NCBI GenBank assembly: GCA_016839905.1
Contig: JAEOTJ010000148.1
Span: 1-27,620, forward strand
Length of the DNA stretch: 27,620 nucleotides
Direction: 5' to 3'
Source: Promethearchaeota archaeon
Lineage (GTDB): Archaea > Asgardarchaeota > Lokiarchaeia > Sigynarchaeales > SOKP01
A program made the position numbers and the translations under genes. Positions within the stretch are counted from its first letter, which is position 1. Every line of letters begins with the position of its first letter. Shown one piece after another: positions 17,706 to 25,294 of the stretch. Under the pieces are notes generated by a model that searched no databases, was not told where the DNA came from, and saw nothing but the letters and a program-made list of their open reading frames with translations.

Positions 17706-18097
17706 AAGAAAGAAAATAAATAATAAAAATAGAGATATGAAAAAAAAAAAAAAAAAAAGATAATTTTTAAACTTAAATTCCTAACTGGAACAATAAAGAA
17801 AATTAATATAATTAATTTTCCATCACTTCCGCCGATAATTTTCATAGAAAATAATGAAAAAGATAAAATAAAAACAATTAAAAAAAAAAAAAATGTGAAA
17901 AAAAAAAAAAATAATAAATTATAATGCCCCGTTATTAAATCAATATAATTTAATAAAGCTGAACAAAAAAAAAAGATGGTAAAATATTTAATTGGAATTC
18001 TTCTTAATTTAAGATCAAAACAAAAGTAAAATAAAAGTATAAAACTGATGAAAATTATAAAAATCATACTTTTAAAAATCTCCTTCCCAAATTTCAA
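17699..18097 (-). CDS. Type IV prepilin peptidase (A24 family), N-terminal part, frameshifted
   Basis: This membrane aspartyl protease cleaves class III signal peptides of archaeal pilins/archaellins. Both catalytic aspartate boxes are present: DLKLRRIPIKYF, equivalent to the first Asp, and GGSDGKLI, equivalent to GxGD. Several membrane helices surround them. Translation stops soon after the homopolymer (TTT codons encoded by 19 consecutive A on the plus strand), giving 132 residues, roughly half the family length. The remainder follows in the next frame. The ATG at 18097 overlaps the upstream regulator gene by 26 bases. An internal ATG at 18067, four bases after the regulator's stop and preceded by GGAAGGAG, is the better start and yields the expected first membrane helix. 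Confidence 0.72.
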   Translation of the reverse strand: MKFGKEIFKSMIFIIFISFILLFYFCFDLKLRRIPIKYFTIFFFCSALLNYIDLITGHYNLLFFFFFTFFFFLIVFILSFSLFSMKIIGGSDGKLIILIFFIVPVRNLSLKIIFFFFFFSYLYFYYLFSFLW

Positions 18098-18365
18098 TAA
18101 ATTTTTTTAAACTCATTGCCTTAATATTTTCATTTTTAAATCTATAAATCTTAATACGTCCAAATTTCTTTTCTTGAATTAGATTAAATTTTTTTAACAT
18201 ATTCAAATGTTTTATAACATTAGAGTGATTTAATCTTGTTTTAGTAATAATTAAAGAGATATTTAACTCATTATATTTAGCCAATTCCTTTAGAATTTTT
18301 ATTCTTGCTCTAGATCCTAAAAGATCTTCAATATATTGCTTATTTTTTAATTTATTATTTATCAT
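18072..18365 (-). CDS. Winged-helix (ArsR-like) transcriptional regulator
   Basis: This 97-residue DNA-binding protein is of the small archaeal winged helix-turn-helix kind. The N-terminus LLGSRARIKILKELA is the classic first helix, ISLIITKTRLNHSNVIKHLNMLKKFNLI is the helix-turn-helix with recognition helix, and the wing is IQEKKFGRIKIYRF. There is no metal-binding cysteine set or ligand domain. Its ATG overlaps the stop of orc1/cdc6 (ATGA), so it is translated from the same message. The prepilin peptidase follows directly. It may control this operon or the pilus-like genes on the other strand; the target is inferred from position only. Confidence 0.8.
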   Translation of the reverse strand: MINNKLKNKQYIEDLLGSRARIKILKELAKYNELNISLIITKTRLNHSNVIKHLNMLKKFNLIQEKKFGRIKIYRFKNENIKAMSLKKFIEIWEGDF

Positions 18366-19561
18366 ATTTGAATTCCTCTGGAATTTAAAATATATTGAAT
18401 AAAATTTTCCAATTTTGGTAATGGAATGTCCATAATTTCGATTAATGATTTTCTTCCTATAATATTTTTACTTAAAACCTTTATTGAAATAATATTTTTA
18501 CTTTTAAATTCTTGTAGATAATTCCATAATTGTGAATAAGACATAGGACTCAATTTTGTATTTTCACATAATATAAGGTATGATTTTAAAATTTCATTAA
18601 TTGAAATCTGAGTAATTGTTTCTTCTTTTAAACATTTCACAATAGCCTGTAGGAATAATAATTTCTGAATCGACATATCCTCTAAAATATCTCGCGTTAA
18701 AAATGGTATTATTTCTTGATTTCCAAGTCTTATGCATTCTGCAGTAATCGAAGTTAAGCCTCTACTTTCTGCGATCTTACAGCCTCTCCACAATAAATCT
18801 AGCCCATACCTGATATCTCCCTTTTTATAAGCAATTTCAGACATAAATTGTATTATTTCCTCTGATATAACATTTTTCTTTAAACTAATTTCTGCTCGAT
18901 ATTTAAAAATATCAATAATATGGTCTTTAGAATAATTATTAAATTTAATTATATTTCTTTGAAGAGTGCTTAAAGTACTTGTATCTAAATTATTTAAACA
19001 AGATATGTCTCTTACAATTCCAATTATAGATATCCATTGTGGAGAATTAATTGAGTCATCATTTAATCTAGTTAATGAATATATCAAATCTTTATCATTA
19101 TTTATTAGATAGTTTAACTCATCTAAAACAATTAAAAGATGTAGTTTTTTATTTTTTAATAATTCTAAGATAAAATCTAATAAATCTTGAGGAGAATATC
19201 CTCTTTTTGGAAAATGTTTATTTAATGATCTAATTATTTTTATTAATATCTTATAACTCGTCCGCTCTTTTCTACAATTAATATGAATATATCTAAAGAA
19301 AATTTCCCGCCTCTCTGCAGCGTTGCTCAACGCCTCTCCAAATGATTTTACTACTGCAGTCTTTCCAATACCGATCTTACCAGTAATCAATATCTTTCTT
19401 GAAATTGAATTTGGATTTGTTAATAAAGCTAAAAATAACTGAGATAATAAAGATAATTCTTTATCACGATGAGGTAATTTTTCTGGAACAAAATTGATAT
19501 CAAGCTTACTCTCATCTTTAAAAAGCGTTGGTTTTTTTAATAAATCTTCAAATAAATTCAT
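18362..19561 (-). CDS. cdc6: Orc1/Cdc6 replication initiator
   Basis: The AAA+ protein recognises archaeal replication origins and loads MCM. In 399 residues, the entry motif FVPEKLPHRDKEL (24-36) leads to Walker A GKIGIGKTA (61-69), Walker B LIVLDE (143-148) and the sensor II region GDIRYGLDLLWRG (near 253-265). A C-terminal winged helix (about 320-385, with SPMSYSQLWNYLQEF) binds DNA. It ends in ATGA overlap with the regulator gene. Archaeal origins often lie next to an orc1/cdc6 gene, but the 190 bases upstream (19562-19750) show no recognisable origin recognition box. It may be a secondary paralogue. Confidence 0.93.
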   Translation of the reverse strand: MNLFEDLLKKPTLFKDESKLDINFVPEKLPHRDKELSLLSQLFLALLTNPNSISRKILITGKIGIGKTAVVKSFGEALSNAAERREIFFRYIHINCRKERTSYKILIKIIRSLNKHFPKRGYSPQDLLDFILELLKNKKLHLLIVLDELNYLINNDKDLIYSLTRLNDDSINSPQWISIIGIVRDISCLNNLDTSTLSTLQRNIIKFNNYSKDHIIDIFKYRAEISLKKNVISEEIIQFMSEIAYKKGDIRYGLDLLWRGCKIAESRGLTSITAECIRLGNQEIIPFLTRDILEDMSIQKLLFLQAIVKCLKEETITQISINEILKSYLILCENTKLSPMSYSQLWNYLQEFKSKNIISIKVLSKNIIGRKSLIEIMDIPLPKLENFIQYILNSRGIQI

Positions 19562-19750
19562 AAATAAAAATTAATGATATCTAAATTCTTATATTATATT
19601 CAATATAATTATCCTTTTTAAGGGAATATAGAGTAATAATTTTCAAAAATTTTGTCGGTTTTTATTATAAGACTTAATATTGAATTAAAAAAACTGCTTT
19701 TAAATAGGTTTAATAAGATAGAAAATAAGAAATCTAATTCTATTTACTAA

Positions 19751-20653
19751 TTAATTCATTTTTTTTAATGTCCGGGCTTCTTCCTCAATATCAACACTTT
19801 CCAACCATTCATTTATTTCATTTAAATTTTCATTGGGAAAATCATATGCATATTCTTGTCCAGGATATAAGTTGTTTTCAACTTCACTTTTATATTTTTT
19901 TAAAGCCTTTTGAATTGATTCCCCTATATTACCAAAATATTTGAGGAATTTTGGTTTAAAGTCAGTAAAAATTCCCAACATATCATGAATTACTAATATT
20001 TGCCCATCACAAAACGCTCCCGCCCCAATACCGATAGTTGGAATATCAATTACGCTTGTTATTAATTTTGCGATTTGCCAAGGAATACTTTCTAAGACAA
20101 TAGAAAATACCCCAACTTTTTGCAGGTTTATCGCATCCATTATCAATTTCTTTGCGGTTCCTATGGTTTTTCCTTGAACTAAGAAACCTCCAAATTTGTA
20201 AATTGCTTGTGGGGTAAGCCCAATATGTCCCATAACTTGAATGTCTGCATTGATAATTGCATTTATCGTTGGACAGATCTCCGTACCTCCTTCAACCTTT
20301 ACAGCTTCAGCCCCTCCTTCTTGGATAAATCTGCCCGCATTCTTAATTGCTCCTTTCACATCAACTTTATAAGAGAGAAAAGGCATATCCCCAACAACTA
20401 GTGCATTCGATACTGCTCGAGTAACAGCTTTAGTATGATGGATCATCTCATCCATTGTTACTGATAATGTGTTATTATATCCGAGCATTACCATAGAAAG
20501 GGAGTCTCCAACAAGAATTAAATCAATACAACTCTCATCAACGATTTTAGCAAATGAATAATCATAAGAAGTTATTGATACAATTTTTTCTCCTTTCTGT
20601 TTCTTATCTATAATTTTTTTTATTGTCATTTTTTGTAGAGACATATGATTCAT
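19751..20653 (-). CDS. panB: 3-methyl-2-oxobutanoate hydroxymethyltransferase (ketopantoate synthesis)
   Basis: It transfers a hydroxymethyl group from 5,10-methylene-tetrahydropterin/folate to 2-oxoisovalerate in pantothenate and coenzyme A synthesis. At 300 residues it has the full family length. Signature parts are ITSYDYSFAKIVDE, the metal-binding Asp in LVGDSLSMVMLGY, the second Asp in VVGDMPFLSY, the Glu in AVKVEGG, then MGHIGLTPQ and the IGIGAGAFCDGQILVIHDMLG segment. Several Met codons lie at the start (20653, 20644, 20629); the last, in MTIKKIIDKK, is nearest the conserved core. It is alone in its unit. The 2-oxoisovalerate it uses is also a product of the nearby branched-chain aminotransferase. 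Confidence 0.95.
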   Translation of the reverse strand: MNHMSLQKMTIKKIIDKKQKGEKIVSITSYDYSFAKIVDESCIDLILVGDSLSMVMLGYNNTLSVTMDEMIHHTKAVTRAVSNALVVGDMPFLSYKVDVKGAIKNAGRFIQEGGAEAVKVEGGTEICPTINAIINADIQVMGHIGLTPQAIYKFGGFLVQGKTIGTAKKLIMDAINLQKVGVFSIVLESIPWQIAKLITSVIDIPTIGIGAGAFCDGQILVIHDMLGIFTDFKPKFLKYFGNIGESIQKALKKYKSEVENNLYPGQEYAYDFPNENLNEINEWLESVDIEEEARTLKKMN

Positions 20654-20769
20654 AATCCTTGTATTATGAAAAATTTTTTGAAATTAACTTAAAAATGGTA
20701 ATTTATATAACTTTTTCATTTTCTATTAAAGAGAAAAAATATTGAATTTTTAATTATAAAAACTATGTA

Positions 20770-20874
20770 TGGAGCCAAGGGAGAGATATGCTCTCTCTTG
20801 AGGTGATCAAGATATTTGAACTCCCGCAAATCAACTCTGCAGGCTGACGCTCAACCGGGCTAAGCGACCTTGGC
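20770..20874 (-). tRNA. tRNA-Cys (anticodon GCA) with an insertion in the T-loop
   Basis: Read on the minus strand from 20874, the gene has acceptor GCCAAGG pairing with CCTTGGC (20774-20780). The D-stem is GCTT/GAGC around a GG-containing loop and the anticodon stem is TCAGC/GTTGA. The loop CTGCAGA gives anticodon GCA, with five variable bases after it. The discriminator is T (U73), the hallmark of tRNA-Cys, and CCA is encoded. The T-stem is GGGAG/CTCTC with one G-U pair. The loop TTCAAAT is followed by 28 extra bases (20786-20813) before the stem closes. Removing these gives a normal 77-base tRNA. The insertion ends in AT like the loop, so the exact splice point is ambiguous over two bases. 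Confidence 0.85.
20786..20813 (-). other. Probable 28-base intron in the T-loop of tRNA-Cys
   Basis: The extra bases interrupt the T-arm. Inside them, CTTGA and TCAAG can pair around a five-base loop, as intron hairpins often do. I could not build a standard bulge-helix-bulge with a 4-bp helix between two 3-base bulges. Splicing would therefore need a relaxed motif or another arrangement. Confidence 0.6.
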
Positions 20875-20895
20875 CTTTTTTATCAAGTTTTTATT

Positions 20896-20908
20896 AGAAT
20901 AAATTTAT
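20896..20908 (-). promoter_or_regulatory. Probable TATA box of tRNA-Cys
   Basis: On the minus strand an AAATAAATTTATTC-like box lies about 26 bases upstream of the tRNA 5' end. This is the distance expected between an archaeal TATA box and the start site. In such AT-rich DNA the match is only suggestive. Confidence 0.35.
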
Positions 20909-20948
20909 TTTTTTAAAAGATAGAATGGAATTTTAATTTTATGATTAC

Positions 20949-21905
20949 TTATTCTTTAAAAAATAATTCCAAATCTTTATAAAAACTTTCTATCTCATCT
21001 TTAATTGCTTTAAGTTTATTAGGTGGAGCAGAAATGCCTAAATAAAAAAGATTTTTTTTATTATTAATATGTACCTCAAATTTTTTAACATATTCCATTT
21101 TATTATCAACATAAGTTAATCTTCCATCAATACCAACATCCTCATCGGCTAATCTTTGGAAAAATTTTAAATCATCACTAATTTTACTACTAATAATCTC
21201 ATCAAATTCCTTAGTATCCATAGTTTCGGTATAATAATCAGAAATAATCAACCCAGAATTAGTATATAATATCACATAGTTGCTATCAAATTTTTTTAAA
21301 TAATTCTTTAATTTTGAATTAATTAATTCCAAATTTAGTAATTTACTAAGAGAATATGATAATGCCTTTGATAAAGAAGCAATATCATAGATTGAAGTTT
21401 TAAAAAATTTAATTTTTACATCCTTATTTTCAGTTAAAATCAATTTTTTAACCATATCAATTCTATCTGCAAATTCTTCATTTTTTCTATATTTTGGATC
21501 ATATTTATTAAAACAAATCATAACTTCGTTTGAATATTTTAGCCCTCTATATATATCTAAAATCTCGTGAAAATACTTAATAGATTTTTCAATTTTTAAC
21601 TCGTCTTGAATATCAATAATATAATAGAGATAATCCGTTTCTTCAAAATATATTGGATTTTTAACATAGATCTCCCTATATTTTGATTGACCGCCCATAT
21701 CCCAACAACTAATTAAATAATTAATAAATCTAAAGGATGAATAGTCAATTTTAATTGTAGGTTTTAACTTTTTCACTCTTTCATAAAAATCATATTTATG
21801 TCTTAAAGCAATAATAAAACTGGATTTTCCCGCATTATCTAAACCAGATATGACAATTTTTACATCCAATAATTTACGGGGATCATCTGCTGCTTTACTA
21901 ATCAT
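20949..21905 (-). CDS. Arf/Rag-like small GTPase with C-terminal extension
   Basis: The product (318 residues) is a GTP switch of the Ras superfamily, of the type expanded in Asgard archaea. The G boxes are complete: G1 GLDNAGKSS (21-29), a G2 Thr in LKPTIKIDY (50), G3 WDMGGQ (68-73, as in Arf and Rag), G4 NKYD (133-136) and G5 TSIYD (170-174). Gln73 of the catalytic box is intact. After about residue 195 comes a domain of about 120 residues, starting near SNYVILYTNSGLIIS and ending FEVHINNKKNLFYLGIS. Its alternation of strands and helices resembles the longin/roadblock C-terminal domains of Rag/Gtr GTPases. No lipid-attachment or membrane segment is seen. It could dimerise like Rag proteins or pair with the longin-like protein near 27 kb. 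Confidence 0.88.
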   Translation of the reverse strand: MISKAADDPRKLLDVKIVISGLDNAGKSSFIIALRHKYDFYERVKKLKPTIKIDYSSFRFINYLISCWDMGGQSKYREIYVKNPIYFEETDYLYYIIDIQDELKIEKSIKYFHEILDIYRGLKYSNEVMICFNKYDPKYRKNEEFADRIDMVKKLILTENKDVKIKFFKTSIYDIASLSKALSYSLSKLLNLELINSKLKNYLKKFDSNYVILYTNSGLIISDYYTETMDTKEFDEIISSKISDDLKFFQRLADEDVGIDGRLTYVDNKMEYVKKFEVHINNKKNLFYLGISAPPNKLKAIKDEIESFYKDLELFFKE

Positions 21906-22152
21906 TATATTACTAATTTTAAAGAATTAATCAGGAATTAATTCTTATAAATAAAATTTAAAATTTATAATAATAATCTAAATTTTTTTATTTATCCTTT
22001 AGCAATTCATTTTATATATTAAATATTAAACATAAAATAATTGAACTATAATAAAAAAATAGTTTTAATATTTCTTTTTTTTAAAGTTAAAAATATAAAT
22101 GAAAATTTGTTATTTCATATAATATCTCACCAAATTTTAAATATTGATTAAT
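21906..22152. other. AT-rich divergent intergenic region
   Basis: This gap lies between the GTPase and aminotransferase genes, which are transcribed away from each other, so both promoters must be in it. It is nearly all A and T, so TATA-like words are everywhere and none can be singled out. No RNA gene or repeat was seen. Confidence 0.4.
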
Positions 22153-23178
22153 ATGAACGCAAATGATATAGATTTTTATTCTCTTGGTTTTAATTTTATT
22201 GAGACTAAAATGATGTTTGTTTCAGATTTTAAAGATGGTAAATGGGACAATGGTAAATTATTAACTTTTGGACCTTTCGAGATTTCACCAGGAGCTTGTG
22301 TATTAAATTACGGTCAAGGCATTTTTGAAGGGATGAAGGCGTTAAGAGCAAAAAATGGTCATATCGTATTATTTAGACCCGGAGAAAATGGCAAAAGATT
22401 AAATGAAAGTGCCGAACGGATGTTAATGCCCACATATGATATTAATAAATTTGTTGAGGCAGTTAAACAAGTCGTAAAAGCTAATGAAGAATATATACCC
22501 CCATACGATAGCGGTGGGGCATTATACATACGGCCATTATTGATTGGAAGTGGTCCTATTTTAGGAGTTGCTCCTGCCAAGGAGTATAAATTTATCATTT
22601 TTACGATTCCAGTAGGCCCATATTTCCCTGAAGGTTTTAAATGTATAGATTTAGAAATATCAAAAAAATATACCAGAGCTGCCCCAGGAGGTACGGGTTT
22701 CTCGAAAACTTGCTGCAATTATGCAGGAACGATGAAGGCAGCAAAAGAGACTAAAGCAAAAGGATTTTCTCAAATTCTTTACTTAGATGCAGCTAATATG
22801 GAATATATAGATGAAGTTGGAACCGCCAACTTTTTTGCTATAATTAATGGCAAATTATCTACTCCAAAATTAACGGGAACAATTCTGCCGGGAATAACAA
22901 GAAAGTCTGTTTTAGAGATTGGTTATAAAAAACTTGGAATGGAAGTCGAAGAAAGACAAATATCTTATAAGGAATTATTTAAAGATTCTTGCACTGAAGC
23001 GTTTTGTACAGGAACCGCCGCTGTTGTCACTCCAATTGGATCAGTAGTTTTTGAGGACCAAAAAAGAGTCTGGAACAATGGTGAACCTGGTGAGATCACT
23101 AAAAAACTATATAATTTATTAACAGGAATACAACGCATTGAAATTGAAGATGAATTTGGTTGGCTTGTAAAAGTTTAA
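22153..23178 (+). CDS. ilvE: Branched-chain amino acid aminotransferase
   Basis: This PLP enzyme of fold type IV makes or degrades Val, Leu and Ile by exchange with 2-oxoglutarate. With the ATG at 22153 (a TTG at 22144 is in frame but less likely) the product is 341 residues. The BCAT signature is visible: NYGQGIFEGMKALRA, then GGTGFSKTCCNYAG with the PLP lysine at about 185. After that come QILYLDAANMEYIDEVGTANFF and TPKLTGTILPGITRKSVLEI. The usual GGNYA is CCNYA here, a small deviation beside the lysine. It stands alone with an AT-rich leader. Length and the EVGTANFF motif fit the larger, mitochondrial-like BCAT subgroup. Confidence 0.94.
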   Translation: MNANDIDFYSLGFNFIETKMMFVSDFKDGKWDNGKLLTFGPFEISPGACVLNYGQGIFEGMKALRAKNGHIVLFRPGENGKRLNESAERMLMPTYDINKFVEAVKQVVKANEEYIPPYDSGGALYIRPLLIGSGPILGVAPAKEYKFIIFTIPVGPYFPEGFKCIDLEISKKYTRAAPGGTGFSKTCCNYAGTMKAAKETKAKGFSQILYLDAANMEYIDEVGTANFFAIINGKLSTPKLTGTILPGITRKSVLEIGYKKLGMEVEERQISYKELFKDSCTEAFCTGTAAVVTPIGSVVFEDQKRVWNNGEPGEITKKLYNLLTGIQRIEIEDEFGWLVKV

Positions 23179-23349
23179 ATATTAAAAGCAATTAATTTTT
23201 AATTCTCATAAATAATAATATCGCCCTTTCTTAGAGACTATTTGTTTTATTTTCTTTTTAATTAATAATTAGTTTTTTTTTATTTTAGGGGGAATTTTAT
23301 TTTAAGAAATAATAATTATATTCAAAATAAAATATCAATTTGAACTAAA

Positions 23350-24192
23350 ATGAATAAGAAAAAAATAGTCCAAGAGCTTGATTCTTTTAAAGAAACTCAT
23401 ATTAATGAAAATTATATAAATTTATCTTTTACAATTGTTTTAGTTCGACCAGAAAATGCTGGAAACATTGGAGCAATAGCAAGAATAATGAAAAACTTTA
23501 ATTTTGAAAAGCTTATTGTGTTTAATCCTATAGAAAGTGTAGAAAATGTTTTATCCCATAAAACTGAAGGATTTGCGATGCATGGAAAGGATATTTTATT
23601 AAATTCTGAAATTATTATCCCTGATAATCAAGAAGATAACTTTATAAAATTCAAGGAATTTTTAAAGAAATTTGATTTAATTATCGCTACGACAGCAAAA
23701 GGAAGACATTATTCCAATGTCAAACGATTATCAATTTTTCCTGAAAATTTAACATTTCCGATCTCAGAAAAACCTTTAAATATAGCAATTTTATTTGGTA
23801 AAGAATCTCGTGGTCTAACAAATGACGAGATAAGTCTTGCAGATATTTTGATAAGGATTCCTACAGGGAATGAATATCCTACTTTAAATTTATCTCATGC
23901 TTGTGGAATAATTTTATATGAAATTTTTAAGAAGATTAACGTTATTAATATTGGGAGAGGAGGACATCCAATAATATTAGCAGATAAAGAAGATCGCAAA
24001 TTACTTTATGAATTCATAAAAAATATTATTAATATGATAAAAATTAGAACTCATAAAAAAGAAAATGTATTCATTGCATTTAAAAACGTATTTGAAAGGG
24101 CTCTTATATCAAAAAAGGAATTAAGTTCAATAACAGGACTTTTCTCAAAAATAAATTCTATATTGAAAAATCTTAATCTGTATGAAGAATAA
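23350..24192 (+). CDS. trmJ: SPOUT tRNA 2'-O-methyltransferase, TrmJ-like
   Basis: It probably methylates the 2'-OH of nucleotide 32 in the anticodon loop of several tRNAs, using S-adenosylmethionine. The trefoil-knot SpoU motifs are present: VLVRPENAGNIGAIARIMKNF (motif 1), ILFGKESRGLTNDEI (motif 2) and RIPTGNEYPTLNLSHACGIILYE (motif 3). The C-terminal 100 residues are helical and basic, as in TrmJ. At 280 residues it is slightly longer than the shortest archaeal versions. The ATG at 23350 is preceded by an unremarkable A-rich leader. Exact target position and base specificity are inferred from the family. Confidence 0.88.
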   Translation: MNKKKIVQELDSFKETHINENYINLSFTIVLVRPENAGNIGAIARIMKNFNFEKLIVFNPIESVENVLSHKTEGFAMHGKDILLNSEIIIPDNQEDNFIKFKEFLKKFDLIIATTAKGRHYSNVKRLSIFPENLTFPISEKPLNIAILFGKESRGLTNDEISLADILIRIPTGNEYPTLNLSHACGIILYEIFKKINVINIGRGGHPIILADKEDRKLLYEFIKNIINMIKIRTHKKENVFIAFKNVFERALISKKELSSITGLFSKINSILKNLNLYEE

Positions 24193-24313
24193 TCATATTC
24201 CTCAAAAAATAAACTCTATTTTTTTATAATTTTATTACCACACATAATAATTAAGAAAAAAACAATTAGATATGTTTAAAAAATGTCAGAATAGTATTCT
24301 TAATTTTTATAAC

Positions 24314-25222
24314 TTAATAGTAGGGGTGTTTATTAAGTTCATTAATATAATTTTTAAAAAACCACCCAACAAATATCATCTCATCTCCCTTTAAGTCAAA
24401 TCCTAAATTTGACTTTTCCAATGCTTTATAATATGTTTTTCTGATATTAGCAGAGATATTAAACATGGGATAATTGTTTTTATACAAAATATAATTCATT
24501 AATAAACGGGACATCCTTCCATTCCCATCGAGAAATGGATGAATAGATACAAATCGATATTTCATTAAACAGGCTAATAATACAGGATTTATCGTGTTTT
24601 TCATCTTGTTATACCATATAAATAGTTCTTTCAATAGAGCCTCTAGAAACTTCGGTGAAGGTGGAATATAATCACTTCCCGAAATGAAAATATTTTCCTC
24701 CCTTATAACTCCTGCAAACTCTTTTTTACTTGGATGGAATGAAAAAAGAGTCTTATGCCAATCAATAATTAAATCCATTTTTAATTCAGAATCATTACTA
24801 AGCACATCCTCATAACATAGCATATGACCTTGAGCTACATTTATATCATTCGTGGATTTATTAATTGGAACGTTCTTTTCATTAATTACTAGGGCTGTTT
24901 CCCGTAATGTTAATGTAGATCCCTCGATTTTATTAGAATTGTATGTAAAACTAATCCCAAAATCCTTGAAAATTTTTTGCTTGATGACTTTTGGCAGATT
25001 TTTTATTTTAGATTCATATTTCTTTTTAATTAATTCGATTTTACTAAGCCATCGCTTTGTCACAATATTGAAAATAAAGGTTTCTTTAATTTGATTTAAA
25101 TCTGTAGGAATAACTCTTCCTAATGATTTCTCAATGAGCTTTACATTACCAGTTTCTCGATAAGAATATGATAAATAATAATATTCGATACCTTTAACTT
25201 TCTTCTTTGTGATGCTTACCAT
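24314..25222 (-). CDS. Fic-domain protein (AMPylase-type) with intact autoinhibitory motif
   Basis: It transfers AMP or another nucleotide moiety to hydroxyl groups of target proteins, or removes it. The 302-residue product has an N-terminal wing (1-60) and a helix with the inhibitory motif SNKIEG (Ser96 to Gly101, pattern S-x3-E-G), the class II position before the Fic core. The core has the catalytic box HPFLDGNGRMSR (His228 to Arg239). No toxin-antitoxin partner is adjacent; self-inhibition makes one unnecessary. The promoter lies only about 25-30 bases upstream of the ATG, so the mRNA may be leaderless. The neighbouring palindrome and the cysteine-rich mini-protein share its orientation. 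Target proteins are unknown. Confidence 0.9.
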   Translation of the reverse strand: MVSITKKKVKGIEYYYLSYSYRETGNVKLIEKSLGRVIPTDLNQIKETFIFNIVTKRWLSKIELIKKKYESKIKNLPKVIKQKIFKDFGISFTYNSNKIEGSTLTLRETALVINEKNVPINKSTNDINVAQGHMLCYEDVLSNDSELKMDLIIDWHKTLFSFHPSKKEFAGVIREENIFISGSDYIPPSPKFLEALLKELFIWYNKMKNTINPVLLACLMKYRFVSIHPFLDGNGRMSRLLMNYILYKNNYPMFNISANIRKTYYKALEKSNLGFDLKGDEMIFVGWFFKNYINELNKHPYY

Positions 25223-25243
25223 GCTAATATTATGTTATCAATA

Positions 25244-25257
25244 CAAATATATAAATC
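25244..25257 (-). promoter_or_regulatory. Probable TATA box of the fic gene
   Basis: On the minus strand TTTATATATTTG lies about 28 bases before the fic ATG at 25222, so transcription would begin at or just before the start codon. The surrounding TTGTATA-type words recur several times (here, at 25276-25285, 25305-25311 and 25340-25347) and might be operator sites. Confidence 0.35.
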
Positions 25258-25294
25258 TACCTATATAAAAGTAATTTGTATATATAATTAAATA

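Noticed and set aside
19562..19750. Possible replication origin upstream of orc1/cdc6
   Set aside because: The region is AT-rich, but so is all the window. I found no origin-recognition-box-like inverted motif or repeat cluster.
20770..20874. tRNA on the plus strand at the same place
   Set aside because: The acceptor arms are self-complementary in either direction, but only the minus strand gives a D-arm, a GCA anticodon loop, TTCAA and CCA.
22359..22718. Minus-strand frame of 119 codons inside the aminotransferase
   Set aside because: The plus strand encodes clear BCAT motifs here, so the reverse frame is a shadow.
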